NCBI GenBank assembly: GCA_004017275.1 | Contig: SAKE01000003.1 | Coordinates: 266,309-330,308 of the forward strand | Source of the DNA: Mesorhizobium sp. | Lineage (GTDB): Bacteria; Pseudomonadota; Alphaproteobacteria; Rhizobiales; Rhizobiaceae | Reading direction: 5' to 3' | DNA length: 64,000 nt | Shown here: piece by piece, positions 26,234 through 34,726 of the stretch | How positions within the stretch are numbered: the first letter of the stretch is position 1 | Layout: the number at the start of each line of letters is the position of its first letter | Translations under genes and position numbers: made by a program | The notes under the pieces: generated by a model | Told to the model about the DNA's origin: nothing | Seen by the model: the letters and a program-made list of their open reading frames with translations, nothing else | Database searches by the model: none

Positions 26234-26399
26234 GGATCGGAGCCGGCTGTCTATCCTCGTGCCGGCTTCGTCTTGGCTTGCACATTTGCGCAAGAGCTTA
26301 TGAAAATCAACAGTTTCTTAACCAAGGCTCGCGAATCGCTTGGATTAAGGTAAACGGGTAACCCTGTCGGGTTGACTTGGATAATCGGAGCTGGGCCGG

Positions 26400-27773
26400 T
26401 TACGCAGCCTTGGCGACGACACGGTTGCGGCCGCCGCTCTTGGCTTCGTAGAGCGCGAGGTCGGCACGCTTCATCAGCGCCGCCACCGTATCCACGCCCT
26501 TCAGCACCGACGACACGCCGACACTGACGGTGACCTCGATGGTCTTGCCCTCTTGGCCGATGGCAAAGGGCGCCTGGGCGATTTCAGCGCGAATGCGTTC
26601 AGCCACCTTCTCAGCCACCGCGCCCTCGGTGTCCGGCATCACCACGACGAACTCCTCGCCGCCAAAACGGCAGGCAAGGTCGATACCCCGGACATTCTTG
26701 CGCAGCCGTCGGGCAAATTCCCGCAGCACCTCGTCGCCGCCGTCATGGCCGTGCGCGTCGTTGATGGCCTTGAAACGGTCGAGGTCGGTGATCATCACCG
26801 ACAGCGGCCGGCGCCGTGCCACGGCACGATCGAACAGCGTCTGCAGGTGGCTGTCGAGATAGCGGCGGTTGTGCAGCCCGGTCAGGCCATCGGTCACCGC
26901 CATTTCGATGGTCTGGGTGACGCTGGCGCGCAGCTGATCATTGTAGCGCTTGCGGCGCACCTGGGTGCGCAGCCGCGCCGTCAGTTCCTGCTGGTCGATC
27001 GGCCGCATCAGATAGTCGTTGATGCCGAGTTCGAGGCCACGGATGATACGCTCCTCCTCGCCCTCCTCCGCTAAAAGAATGATCGGCACGAAGCGGGTGC
27101 GATCGAGCGAGCGTAACTGCGAACAGAGCCTCAGCGGATCGAAATCGGCGAACGCGGTCGAGATCATCACGCATTCATAGGATGTCTCGGCGGCCTGGAA
27201 GAAGCCGGCATGCGGATCGCTCGAGATATCAAGGTCGGCGCGGTCGCGCAGCATCTTCTGGACGCGCTCGACGGATGATTTGCGCTCGTCGATCAAAAGC
27301 ACTTTCGGCGTCGTGTCCTCGGAGGCAAAATTGCGGCTCAAAAGCTCTTCGATGCCGATATTGCGCGTCGTCGAGGCGCGCAGCCGCAACTCGTCGGTCA
27401 GCGACTTCAAGCGGACCAGGCTCTTGACGCGCGTCATCAGCTGCAGATCGTTGACCGGCTTGGTCAGGAAGTCGTCGGCGCCGGCCTCGAGCCCGCGCAC
27501 CCGATCGGAAACCTGGTCGAGCGCTGTGATCATCACCACCGGAATGTGCGACGTCGCCGGATCGCTCTTCAGCCGCCGGCAGACCTCGAAACCGTCCATA
27601 TCGGGCATCATCACGTCGAGCAGCACGACATCAACCTTGCCGTTTTCGCAGGTCTCGATCGCATCCGGCCCGTTGGTGGCGGTGAGCACCTCGAAATATT
27701 CGGCCAGCAGGCGAACTTCCAGCAGCCGCACATTGGCAGGGATGTCGTCGACGACGAGAATCCGCGCAGTCAT
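26400..27773 (-). CDS. pleD: Response regulator diguanylate cyclase PleD
   Basis: PleD makes c-di-GMP when phosphorylated, driving cell-pole and motile-to-sessile development in alphaproteobacteria. The 457-aa product has a receiver domain with phospho-acceptor Asp53 (VVLLDVMMPDMDG). A degenerate second receiver-like adaptor covers about residues 155-275, and a C-terminal GGDEF domain has the active-site motif RFGGEEF. The product-inhibition I-site RGID lies five residues before it, so feedback control should be intact. Length matches Caulobacter PleD (about 454 aa). divK lies 33 bp upstream on the same strand, the usual co-transcribed pair. Confidence 0.97.
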   Translation of the reverse strand: MTARILVVDDIPANVRLLEVRLLAEYFEVLTATNGPDAIETCENGKVDVVLLDVMMPDMDGFEVCRRLKSDPATSHIPVVMITALDQVSDRVRGLEAGADDFLTKPVNDLQLMTRVKSLVRLKSLTDELRLRASTTRNIGIEELLSRNFASEDTTPKVLLIDERKSSVERVQKMLRDRADLDISSDPHAGFFQAAETSYECVMISTAFADFDPLRLCSQLRSLDRTRFVPIILLAEEGEEERIIRGLELGINDYLMRPIDQQELTARLRTQVRRKRYNDQLRASVTQTIEMAVTDGLTGLHNRRYLDSHLQTLFDRAVARRRPLSVMITDLDRFKAINDAHGHDGGDEVLREFARRLRKNVRGIDLACRFGGEEFVVVMPDTEGAVAEKVAERIRAEIAQAPFAIGQEGKTIEVTVSVGVSSVLKGVDTVAALMKRADLALYEAKSGGRNRVVAKAA

Positions 27774-27806
27774 TTCACAAAGCTCCGGCTCGGCTGAAAG
27801 GGTACA

Positions 27807-28178
27807 TTACGCATCGCCCAGATAGGATTTGATGGTTTCGATGAAACGCGGCACCGAGATCGGCTTCGAAATATAGGCCTCGCAGCCGCCCTGGCGGATG
27901 CGCTCCTCGTCGCCCTTCATCGCGAAGGCGGTCACCGCGATGACCGGGATGACGTGCAACTCGTCGTCCTCCTTCAGCCATTTGGTCACCTCCAGTCCCG
28001 ACACTTCAGGCAACTGGATGTCCATGAGGATGAGATCCGGCCGGTGCTGGCGCGCCAGATCGAGCGCTTCCAGACCGTTGCGGGTACGCACTGTCTCGTA
28101 GCCGCTTGCCTCGATGAGGTCCCGAAAGAGCTTCATGTTGAGCTCATTGTCCTCGACGATCATAACCTTCTTCGGCAT
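27807..28178 (-). CDS. divK: Single-domain response regulator DivK
   Basis: DivK is an essential-type cell-cycle receiver protein that relays signals between PleC/DivJ-class histidine kinases and CckA-CtrA. The 123-aa product is a bare receiver with acidic pair Glu9-Asp10, phospho-acceptor Asp53 ([13 protein letters not shown]), a conserved Thr in [14 protein letters not shown], and Lys in YISKPIS. The start at 28178 gives the family N-terminus [18 protein letters not shown], with GGGA about six bases upstream; the frame open to 28223 is an upstream extension. pleD follows 33 bp downstream. Confidence 0.97.
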   Translation of the reverse strand: MPKKVMIVEDNELNMKLFRDLIEASGYETVRTRNGLEALDLARQHRPDLILMDIQLPEVSGLEVTKWLKEDDELHVIPVIAVTAFAMKGDEERIRQGGCEAYISKPISVPRFIETIKSYLGDA

Positions 28179-28420
28179 CGATATCCCGTCCCGGCCGCCC
28201 TTCCGCTCGAAGGCGACCGTCATGCGCCCATGTCTAGACGCACCAAACCCTGCTTCACCTTACGGCAATATGATTGACGAAACGGAAATCCGCGGATGAA
28301 AAGCAGCGCGAATTCCACCTCGCCCCGGCGCGTCCAAAGGGCGCGCCACGCTCTAATGGCTTGCCGCAAGCAACTCTTGCCATTACTGCGGGAGAGACTC
28401 ATTCCACACCGAAGGTAGTG

Positions 28421-28720
28421 ATGGCAAACGCAGCGTCAATGCGCGAAGAGGCGGAAGCGATTGCCGTGAAGGCCCTGGGCTTCGTCGCCTCCGATCCGGA
28501 GCTGTTGCCGCGCTTTCTGGCAATCACCGGCATAGAGGCCCATTCGATCCGCAAGGCCGCCAGCGAACCGGGATTCCTGGCCGGCGTCTTGCAGTTCATC
28601 CTTGCCCACGAGCCGACACTGATGCGCTTTGCCGAGGAAACCGGCACGCCGCCTGCTGCTGTCGGCAAAGCCTTGCGGGCGCTGCCGCTGGGCGACGACA
28701 ACCATCAGCATTCGATATGA
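28421..28720 (+). CDS. DUF3572 family protein
   Basis: This 99-aa helical protein matches DUF3572, a small alphaproteobacterial family of unknown function. Its recognisable pattern runs AEAIAVKALGFVASDPELLPRFL, then GFLAGVLQFILAHEPTLMRFA. I use the ATG at 28421 (AAGG about six bases upstream) rather than the in-frame start at 28274, whose extra residues are not family-like. It is divergent from divK with 242 bp between starts. Its stop overlaps the start of the HAD-like gene by four bases (ATGA), so the two are translationally coupled. Confidence 0.82.
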   Translation: MANAASMREEAEAIAVKALGFVASDPELLPRFLAITGIEAHSIRKAASEPGFLAGVLQFILAHEPTLMRFAEETGTPPAAVGKALRALPLGDDNHQHSI

Positions 28721-29370
28721 GCGATGATCCTGAAACCGCGCGCCAGATCGAGGAACTGGTGGCTGACGACCGCCCGCTGCTGGTGCTTGATGTCGACGAC
28801 GTCTTGCTCGAATTCATCCGCCCGTTTCCGAATTTTCTCAAGGCGCGCGGCTATGACCTGACGTTGGCCTCCTTCCGGCTGACCGGCAACATCGCCGAAA
28901 CGGCGAGCGGCCGGCTGATCGAACAGCCCGAAGTCACAGCACTTCTGGGCGATTTCTTTGACGCACAGGCCGACTGGCAGTGCATTACGGAAGGTGCAGC
29001 GGAAGCCCTGGCAGGGCTCGGCGATCGGGCGGAAATCATCTTGCTTACGGCTATGCCACACAGACACCGAGCCGTGCGCCGCGCCCATCTCGATGCCCTC
29101 GGGATGAACTACCCGCTTCTGACCACCGAAATGGCCAAGGGACCCGCAGTAGCCAAGCTTCGCGGCAAGGCCAACCGGCCGGTCGTCTTCGTCGACGATC
29201 AACCGCGCAATCTGGCATCGGTGCGGGAATCGGTCGCCGACGCCGAACTCATCCACCTGATGGCCGACACTTCGTTGCGTGCGTTCCTGCCGCCGGTGCC
29301 GGACGACGTCGCCGTCGTACAGGACTGGCACGAAGCCGCGCCGAAAATTGCAGTGGCGCTGGGGCTCTAG
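28717..29370 (+). CDS. HAD-like phosphatase family protein
   Basis: The 217-aa protein has a HAD-type motif I (LLVLDVDDVLLEF, Asp-x-Asp), a motif II-like threonine in IILLTAMPHRHRA, and a motif III/IV acidic region VVFVDDQPRNLASV. These are the marks of a HAD-superfamily hydrolase with a helical cap. Substrate unknown. It starts within the DUF3572 stop and ends exactly at the beginning of a palindromic repeat whose first arm includes its TAG stop. Confidence 0.75.
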   Translation: MSDDPETARQIEELVADDRPLLVLDVDDVLLEFIRPFPNFLKARGYDLTLASFRLTGNIAETASGRLIEQPEVTALLGDFFDAQADWQCITEGAAEALAGLGDRAEIILLTAMPHRHRAVRRAHLDALGMNYPLLTTEMAKGPAVAKLRGKANRPVVFVDDQPRNLASVRESVADAELIHLMADTSLRAFLPPVPDDVAVVQDWHEAAPKIAVALGL

Positions 29371-29472
29371 AGCAGTTCACCGTTTCACGGAAACGGCGAA
29401 TTGCTCTAACTCTTTGTTTTGACACAATTCCAGACGGAAAACCGTTTCACACTTTTCCTGGAATTGCTCTAA
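29368..29472. repeat. Rhizobial-type palindromic intergenic repeat
   Basis: Bases 29368-29385 and 29391-29408 form an 18-bp stem with two mismatches (TAGAGCA...TGCTCTA) around a five-base loop. A further GGAATTGCTCTA at about 29460-29471 echoes the arm. The unit resembles a repeat I know from many rhizobial intergenic regions (AGAGCA..TTCACCGTTT). It starts in the stop codon of the HAD-like gene and lies between two convergent genes, where it may end transcripts from both sides. Confidence 0.7.
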
Positions 29473-29482
29473 AGCCCGAACC

Positions 29483-31003
29483 TCAAGGGTTCAGTTTCGC
29501 GCCTGCTCCGCCGCTATCGTCTCCACTGTCATCGTCGTCGATGCTGTCATCCACGGCCGGATCCGCAGGCTTCAGCATGACGCCATTGACGGCGACCGAG
29601 CCGTCGGCCTTGGCATCGACGGCCCATTCCAGCCGGCCATCGGGCAGCGTCTTGCCAAAACCTTTCGCCATGAGGGCGACAGGCACATATTGCGCCACCT
29701 CCGGTTCTGACTTCGCCGCCTCCTGCAGGCCTTCGACAAGCTTGTCGAAGCCGGCGACATCGATGGTCACGTTTCCTTCGGGCTTCTCGCCGGGAAACGT
29801 CATCTCGCCTTCCAGCGCGATCTCCGTGTCCTTGTTCTTCACGGTGCTGTGGCCGAGCACGACCTTCGGCGTCTTAGCCATGAAGTCGGCTTTGAGCTGC
29901 TCGCCGAATTCGGCCGAAAGCGGCGGATTCTGATTGAGATCAAAGGCTTCGATCGCCTTCTTCGCCATGCTGTCGAGGTCGATATTGGCGCCGCCGAAGT
30001 TCAGGTCGACATCGGTGGGCAGCAGCCCCACGCTCCAGCTCGGCAGAAGCTGCGTCGGCACGGTCAGGCCCGACGCCTTGATGCCGTAGGTGACTGTGCC
30101 GTTTTGGGCGACGCCGTCGGTGCCGAACACGGTGCTGAGCTGCGTGGCGCCGAAATTGCCGACCGGGCTTTCCACCGCGAAATCCTTGAAGCCATAGGTT
30201 CCCTCGACACGCTCCCAAAGCGGCAAGGCGGCGAGCAGAAGCGATTTGAGCTGTGCCTGGTTGGCCTTCAGCGTCGCCTCGTCCTCATTGGCCACGGCAA
30301 ATGCCAGGAGATCGAGCAGCGGCTTGGTCCGCATGCCCTTGCCGCTGGCTTCGACCGACAGTTCCGGCGACCTGACGGTGACCGGGAATTTCAGCCCGCT
30401 CTCGGGATCGTCGAAATTGATCGCTTCGACAAAACTCGACACCTTTTGCGAGGTTGTGAAATCGACGCCGCCGGTCGCGGACTTGGTCGCGGCGATGGTC
30501 GCGGTCCCGGCGCCCGTGCTGGCTTCCATGTGCTGCTTGGCATCTTTCGATGCCATCGTCATGCCGGTCATCGAGCTGGTGCCGCTGGTGAAGGCCGCCA
30601 GATTGGGATCGTAGACGCCCGAGCCCTTGCCGTCCTTGATCGAAAACTGCGTGCTTTGCAGCCCCTCGGGTCCATTGAACTCGAAGGAGGCGCTCTGCGA
30701 AAAATCCATCGAGACATCCCAGGATCGATCGCTGCGCGGCTTGACCTTCAGCGCATAGGGCGCGAAATCGAACTTCAGCAGCTTCTGGTCCGGGAATGAT
30801 GCGGCAAGTGCCTTGAAATCAAACAAAATCTTGTAGGCGTCGCCTTCGAGCGAAACCTTCAAAATGCCTCTGTCGATCGCCTGTTTGCCGACATAGCGGG
30901 ACAGGTCATCGGACAATTGCTTCGCACCCTGGCTATCGACGGTCTGGCCGAAAGCAGGCGCGCTCAACGCAAGTAGGAAAACGAATAGCAGGGCACGGTT
31001 CAC
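29483..31003 (-). CDS. Conserved exported protein of unknown function
   Basis: The 506-aa product has a signal peptide (MNRALLFVFLLALSAPAFG, residues 1-19). A long soluble domain rich in beta-strand-like alternation follows, then an acidic low-complexity C-terminus (DDSIDDDDSGDDSGG). The composition suggests a periplasmic or surface protein; it resembles the large DUF945/DUF2125-type exported proteins of Rhizobiales in general layout, but I cannot place it firmly. No catalytic motif is visible. It is convergent with the HAD-like gene across a palindromic repeat, and the divergent-side neighbour is a GNAT gene ending 105 bp upstream. Confidence 0.75.
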   Translation of the reverse strand: MNRALLFVFLLALSAPAFGQTVDSQGAKQLSDDLSRYVGKQAIDRGILKVSLEGDAYKILFDFKALAASFPDQKLLKFDFAPYALKVKPRSDRSWDVSMDFSQSASFEFNGPEGLQSTQFSIKDGKGSGVYDPNLAAFTSGTSSMTGMTMASKDAKQHMEASTGAGTATIAATKSATGGVDFTTSQKVSSFVEAINFDDPESGLKFPVTVRSPELSVEASGKGMRTKPLLDLLAFAVANEDEATLKANQAQLKSLLLAALPLWERVEGTYGFKDFAVESPVGNFGATQLSTVFGTDGVAQNGTVTYGIKASGLTVPTQLLPSWSVGLLPTDVDLNFGGANIDLDSMAKKAIEAFDLNQNPPLSAEFGEQLKADFMAKTPKVVLGHSTVKNKDTEIALEGEMTFPGEKPEGNVTIDVAGFDKLVEGLQEAAKSEPEVAQYVPVALMAKGFGKTLPDGRLEWAVDAKADGSVAVNGVMLKPADPAVDDSIDDDDSGDDSGGAGAKLNP

Positions 31004-31107
31004 GCGAATTCTCCGTTTGACCTAGAAGGAACATGTCGTCCGTCTGGTATGAAATTACCGCTGCAATCGCAAGGTGAGATCAACAGCGCAACCAAGGCGG
31101 AAAGCCT

Positions 31108-31683
31108 TCAAAGCACCAGCCGCATCAACGGTCGGCCCGCCTTGCGTTCCACCAACCGCGCGAAACCGGCCTTCTCGAAAACCCGCGACGAGCCGACGAA
31201 CAGGCCGATCGAACGCGAATCGCGCGACAGGTCTATCGGGCACGCCTCGACCAGCCGGGCGCCATTCTTGCGGGCGAAGTCGATGCCGCCTTCGACAAGG
31301 CGATGCGTGATACCCCTGCCGCGCGCCTTGCTGCGGATGAAGAAGCAGGAGATCGCCCAGACGGCGGGATCCACTGCGTCGGCGGGATCGACCGGTGCCG
31401 ACCCCCTGCCCTGATTGTTCCACTCGGGCACGTCGGCGCGTGGCCCGATCTGCATCCAGCCGACCGCCTGACCGTCTTCGAATGCCAACAAGCCCGGCGG
31501 CGGGCCGGCTTCGATGCGCGCCTTGATGTGATCCTTGTTGCGTTCGCGGCTACTTTCGCGGCGCACCGCCGGCGCCAGGCGGAAATGCGTGCACCAGCAG
31601 CCGTAGCAGGCTCCCTGCTTGCCGAAGAGATCCTCGAAATCCGCCCAGAGTTCGGGCGCCAGCGGCGCTATGGTCGTGCTCAT
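31108..31683 (-). CDS. GNAT-family N-acetyltransferase
   Basis: The 191-aa product has the acetyl-CoA pyrophosphate loop pattern [24 protein letters not shown] (R-G-R-G) after the beta-strand AISCFFIRS. Other GNAT elements are [24 protein letters not shown] and a C-terminal [10 protein letters not shown]. An N-terminal [13 protein letters not shown] segment rich in Cys/Trp is characteristic of one poorly studied GNAT group. The ATG at 31683 has GGGGAG about five bases upstream. It is divergent from dinB, 76 bp away, so it could fall under the same SOS-box control. Substrate is unknown. Confidence 0.85.
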   Translation of the reverse strand: MSTTIAPLAPELWADFEDLFGKQGACYGCWCTHFRLAPAVRRESSRERNKDHIKARIEAGPPPGLLAFEDGQAVGWMQIGPRADVPEWNNQGRGSAPVDPADAVDPAVWAISCFFIRSKARGRGITHRLVEGGIDFARKNGARLVEACPIDLSRDSRSIGLFVGSSRVFEKAGFARLVERKAGRPLMRLVL

Positions 31684-31738
31684 CGTTCTCCCCAGGCCAG
31701 CCTTGTCGCTGGCCTTGCACTGTCGTACCATTGCTTCT

Positions 31739-31753
31739 GTTCTCTTTATGTTC
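31739..31753. promoter_or_regulatory. LexA (SOS) box, GTTC-N7-GTTC
   Basis: GTTC at 31739-31742 and GTTC at 31750-31753 are separated by exactly seven bases (TCTTTAT). This is the direct-repeat LexA operator of alphaproteobacteria. It lies seven bases upstream of the dinB start at 31760, so LexA repression of dinB is expected. Confidence 0.85.
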
Positions 31754-31759
31754 GCAGTG

Positions 31760-33076
31760 ATGGCGGCCCCTGTCAACAATCCCGATCACGGTTTTTGCCG
31801 CGACTGCCTGACGTTTCAGCGCGGTGAGACGCGCCGCTGCGAGCGCTGTGGCAGCCCCCGGCTTGCGCGTCATCCCGAGCTATACCGACTGCATCTCGCC
31901 CACATCGATTGCGACGCCTTCTACGCAGCGATCGAGAAGCGCGACAATCCGGCGCTCAAGGACAAACCGCTGATCATCGGCGGCGGCAAGCGCGGCGTCG
32001 TCTCCACCGCATGCTACATCGCCCGCATCCAGGGCGTGCGCTCGGCCATGCCGATGTTCAAGGCGCTCGAAGCCTGCCCCGAGGCGGTCGTCATCAGCCC
32101 CAACATGGAAAAATACGTGCGCGTCGGCCGCGAGGTGCGCGCCATGATGCAGGCGCTGACGCCGCTGGTCGAGCCGCTCTCGATCGACGAGGCATTTCTC
32201 GATCTCGCCGGCACCGAACGGCTGCACGGCCTGCCGCCGGCGGTGGTGCTGGCACGCTTTGCGCTGGCGGTCGAGAAGGAGATCGGCATCACCGTTTCGG
32301 CAGGCCTGTCCTACTGCAAGTTCCTCGCCAAGATAGCGTCTGATTTTCGCAAGCCGCGCGGCTTCTCGGTCATCGGCGAAGCCGAGGCGGTCGGCTTCCT
32401 GGCGGCGCAGCCGGTGACCATGATCTGGGGCGTCGGCAAGGCGTTCAACGCCACGCTGGAGCGCGACGGCATTCGCACCATCGGCCAGTTGCAGCAGATG
32501 GATCGTGGCGATCTGATGCGCCGCTACGGCACGATGGGCGACCGGCTCTACCACCTTTCGCGCGGCGAGGACGTCCGCCGCGTCGATCCCGACCAGGACG
32601 CCAAGAGCGTATCGGCCGAAACCACCTTCGACACCGACATCGCGTCGCTGGACGAGCTGGTTGCGGTGCTGAGGGGGCTTTCGGAAAAGGTCTCGGCGCG
32701 GCTGAAAAAGTCAGGTATTGCCGGGCGCACCGTGGTGCTGAAGCTGAAGACCCAGGATTTCAAGCTGCGCACGCGCAATCGCCAGCTCGGCGACCCGACC
32801 CGGCTCGCCGACCGCATCTTTCAGACCGGGGTGGAGCTTCTGCGCAAGGAAACCGACGGCACGAAGTATCGGCTACTCGGCATCGGCGTCAGCGACCTCT
32901 CGGACGACGACAAGGCCGACCCGCCCGATCTGGTCGACATCCAATCGCGCAAGCGCGCCATGGCCGAAGGCGCCATCGATGCCCTGCGCGACAAGTTCGG
33001 CCGCAAGGCGGTTGAAACCGGTTATACATTCGGCAAGGGTCGCGATGCCCACCCGCCTGAGCCGCTGGAGGACTGA
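31760..33076 (+). CDS. dinB: DNA polymerase IV (Y-family, error-prone), with N-terminal zinc ribbon
   Basis: DinB is an SOS-induced translesion polymerase. The 438-aa product has the catalytic motifs [19 protein letters not shown] and [13 protein letters not shown], a helix-hairpin-helix region ([18 protein letters not shown]), and the little-finger domain. Before the polymerase core lies a 40-residue zinc ribbon, CRDC ... CERC (about residues 13-32), a known alphaproteobacterial variant. I choose the ATG at 31760; the ATG at 31748 falls inside the SOS box, and starts further upstream overlap the divergent GNAT gene. The SOS box at 31739-31753 indicates LexA control. Confidence 0.95.
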   Translation: MAAPVNNPDHGFCRDCLTFQRGETRRCERCGSPRLARHPELYRLHLAHIDCDAFYAAIEKRDNPALKDKPLIIGGGKRGVVSTACYIARIQGVRSAMPMFKALEACPEAVVISPNMEKYVRVGREVRAMMQALTPLVEPLSIDEAFLDLAGTERLHGLPPAVVLARFALAVEKEIGITVSAGLSYCKFLAKIASDFRKPRGFSVIGEAEAVGFLAAQPVTMIWGVGKAFNATLERDGIRTIGQLQQMDRGDLMRRYGTMGDRLYHLSRGEDVRRVDPDQDAKSVSAETTFDTDIASLDELVAVLRGLSEKVSARLKKSGIAGRTVVLKLKTQDFKLRTRNRQLGDPTRLADRIFQTGVELLRKETDGTKYRLLGIGVSDLSDDDKADPPDLVDIQSRKRAMAEGAIDALRDKFGRKAVETGYTFGKGRDAHPPEPLED

Positions 33077-33128
33077 CAAGGCATATCAGGTGTGTTGAGA
33101 TTCAGGTCAGGCCGAGCTGAGAACGATG

Positions 33129-33635
33129 TCAGGTCCGGCTCAGATCGATCCTGCTCGTCACCACGCTCTTGCCGGTTTCCGGATCCGTGTCGGTGACGGT
33201 CAGTCGCATGCCGTTCTCGCCACGTTTCTCGACCGTCATCCGCGCTTTCCGGTCGCCATTGACCTCCTTGGCCCAGCGAATGCCGAGATTGATCGCGTTG
33301 CCCGCGCGGCTGCCATTGAGCTGTGCCGGCCCCGTGCGAGAGCCGACATAGGTGCCGCTGTACTTGGCGCCGCTGGCCTTCAGGTCCGCGCTGATGGCGC
33401 GCGTCACCACAACAAGCCCCCGGCAATTGCCATCGAGCGACAGTGACGTCGAGGTCGCGTTTGACTTGAACGTACAGGACACATTCACCGTCGGCGCGTC
33501 GGTGGTCACCTTGACGATACCTTTGCCTGCGAAATTGCCCTTGAACGACTGGAGAAACTTGGTCTCGTCGGCACGCGCCGAGCCAGCCGCGGCCAACAGA
33601 CAACCAGCAAGCGCGAATTGCGCGAAGGATCTCAT
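33129..33635 (-). CDS. Exported protein of unknown function
   Basis: The 168-aa product starts with a signal peptide (MRSFAQFALAGCLLAAAGSARA, cleavage after residue 22). The mature part is about 146 residues, rich in Gly/Ser/Thr and beta-prone stretches. Two cysteines (VSCTFKS and DGNCRGL) could form a periplasmic disulfide. The ATG at 33635 has AAGGAGA at good distance; the frame open to 33704 has no supporting ribosome site. I recognise no named family. It is convergent with dinB and divergent from the EamA gene. Confidence 0.78.
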   Translation of the reverse strand: MRSFAQFALAGCLLAAAGSARADETKFLQSFKGNFAGKGIVKVTTDAPTVNVSCTFKSNATSTSLSLDGNCRGLVVVTRAISADLKASGAKYSGTYVGSRTGPAQLNGSRAGNAINLGIRWAKEVNGDRKARMTVEKRGENGMRLTVTDTDPETGKSVVTSRIDLSRT

Positions 33636-33832
33636 CGAAGCTCTCCTTGTCGATCTTGAAAAGGGCGGGACGATCCGCAAGCACGGCTGACTATCGCGAC
33701 TCAACGGCCCTTGCCGGATCAGGTTCCGCCCGCCACATGACTGTTTTGCAACATCAAGCTCGCTGCGACTGGCCCAGTAGGAATGCAGCGGCTAGCGATT
33801 GCGGCGGAAGCTCCGGCCTGCGACATAGCGGC

Positions 33833-34714
33833 ATGATGCCCACCCACTCGATCCCCAAGGCCGCCTTCTGGATGGCGCTGTCGATCGCCTCGTTCCTGGC
33901 GATGTCGGTCGCCGGCCGCGCCACCACAGCCGAGCTCAACGTCTTCCAGGTGCTGGAACTGCGCTCGGTGATCGGCTTTTTCATCCTTCTGCCGCTGGTG
34001 GTGACGAGTGGCGGCTTTGCCGCCATGCGCACGCGGCGCCCCGTCGCCCATATGGCCCGCAACATCATCCACTATACCGGCCAAGCGGCCTGGCTCTACG
34101 CCCTGACGTTGATCCCGCTGGCCGTGCTGATCTCGATCGAATTCACCACACCGATCTGGACGGCTATCCTGGCGGTGATTTTTCTCGGCGAAAGGCTGAA
34201 CCGGCCCAAGCTCGCAGCGATCGTGCTGGGGCTGATCGGCGTGGTGATCATCGTGCGCCCCGGTGTCGGCTCGGTCGATCCGGGACATCTCGTCGTGCTC
34301 GGTGCCGCCGTCTGCTTCGGTATCTCGGTGGTCACGGTTAAGTCGCTGACCCGGACGGACAGCGTCGTGAGCATCATCTTCTGGATGCTGATCATCCAGT
34401 CGGTGGTCGGCTTGGTTCCGGCACTTTATGAGTGGCGCAACCCGCCGCCGGCGCTGTGGCCATGGATCGTGCTGATCGCCTTCACCGGAATGTCGTCGCA
34501 TTTCTGCATGGCCCGCGCGCTTGGTTATGCCGACGCGACCGTCATTTCGCCGATGGATTTCCTGCGCGTGCCGCTGTCTGCGCTGATCGGCTGGCTGCTC
34601 TACAGCGAGCAGATCGACGCCTTCACCGCCGGCGGAGCACTGCTGATCCTGATGGGCAATCTGCTCAATCTTCAACGCAGGCCGATAAAACCGGCCGAGG
34701 TTGCGGCGTCATAG
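33833..34714 (+). CDS. EamA/DMT-family inner-membrane transporter
   Basis: The 293-aa protein has ten hydrophobic segments arranged as two EamA repeats. Typical elements are IEFTTPIWTAILAVIFLGERL in the first half and DATVISPMDFLRVPLSALIGWLL in the second. DMT members export metabolites or amino acids, or import nucleotide sugars and S-adenosylmethionine; this one's substrate is unknown. Codons 1 and 2 are both ATG (33833, 33836); longer in-frame starts upstream give a non-family sequence. It ends 12 bp before the convergent channel gene. Confidence 0.85.
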   Translation: MMPTHSIPKAAFWMALSIASFLAMSVAGRATTAELNVFQVLELRSVIGFFILLPLVVTSGGFAAMRTRRPVAHMARNIIHYTGQAAWLYALTLIPLAVLISIEFTTPIWTAILAVIFLGERLNRPKLAAIVLGLIGVVIIVRPGVGSVDPGHLVVLGAAVCFGISVVTVKSLTRTDSVVSIIFWMLIIQSVVGLVPALYEWRNPPPALWPWIVLIAFTGMSSHFCMARALGYADATVISPMDFLRVPLSALIGWLLYSEQIDAFTAGGALLILMGNLLNLQRRPIKPAEVAAS

Positions 34715-34726
34715 CGCCGGCGCTGG

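Larger units (their letters stand above)
25873..26399. other. 527-bp gap between the monooxygenase and pleD
   Basis: No large gene is convincing here. The gap holds a 13-bp perfect hairpin (26073-26100), a 24-codon ORF with a consensus ribosome site (26159-26233), and a GAGCCGGC/GCCGGCTT hairpin just after that ORF. A TTAACCAAG / CTTGGATTAA imperfect repeat spans about 26318-26348. Confidence 0.5.

Noticed and set aside
26318..26348. Paired TTAA half-sites as a CtrA-binding motif
   Set aside because: The spacing between TTAA elements is 23 bases instead of about 7, and the location is downstream of pleD rather than in a promoter.
31748..31750. ATG as alternative dinB start
   Set aside because: It lies within the LexA box, so translation would begin inside the operator; the next in-frame ATG (31760) is more plausible.
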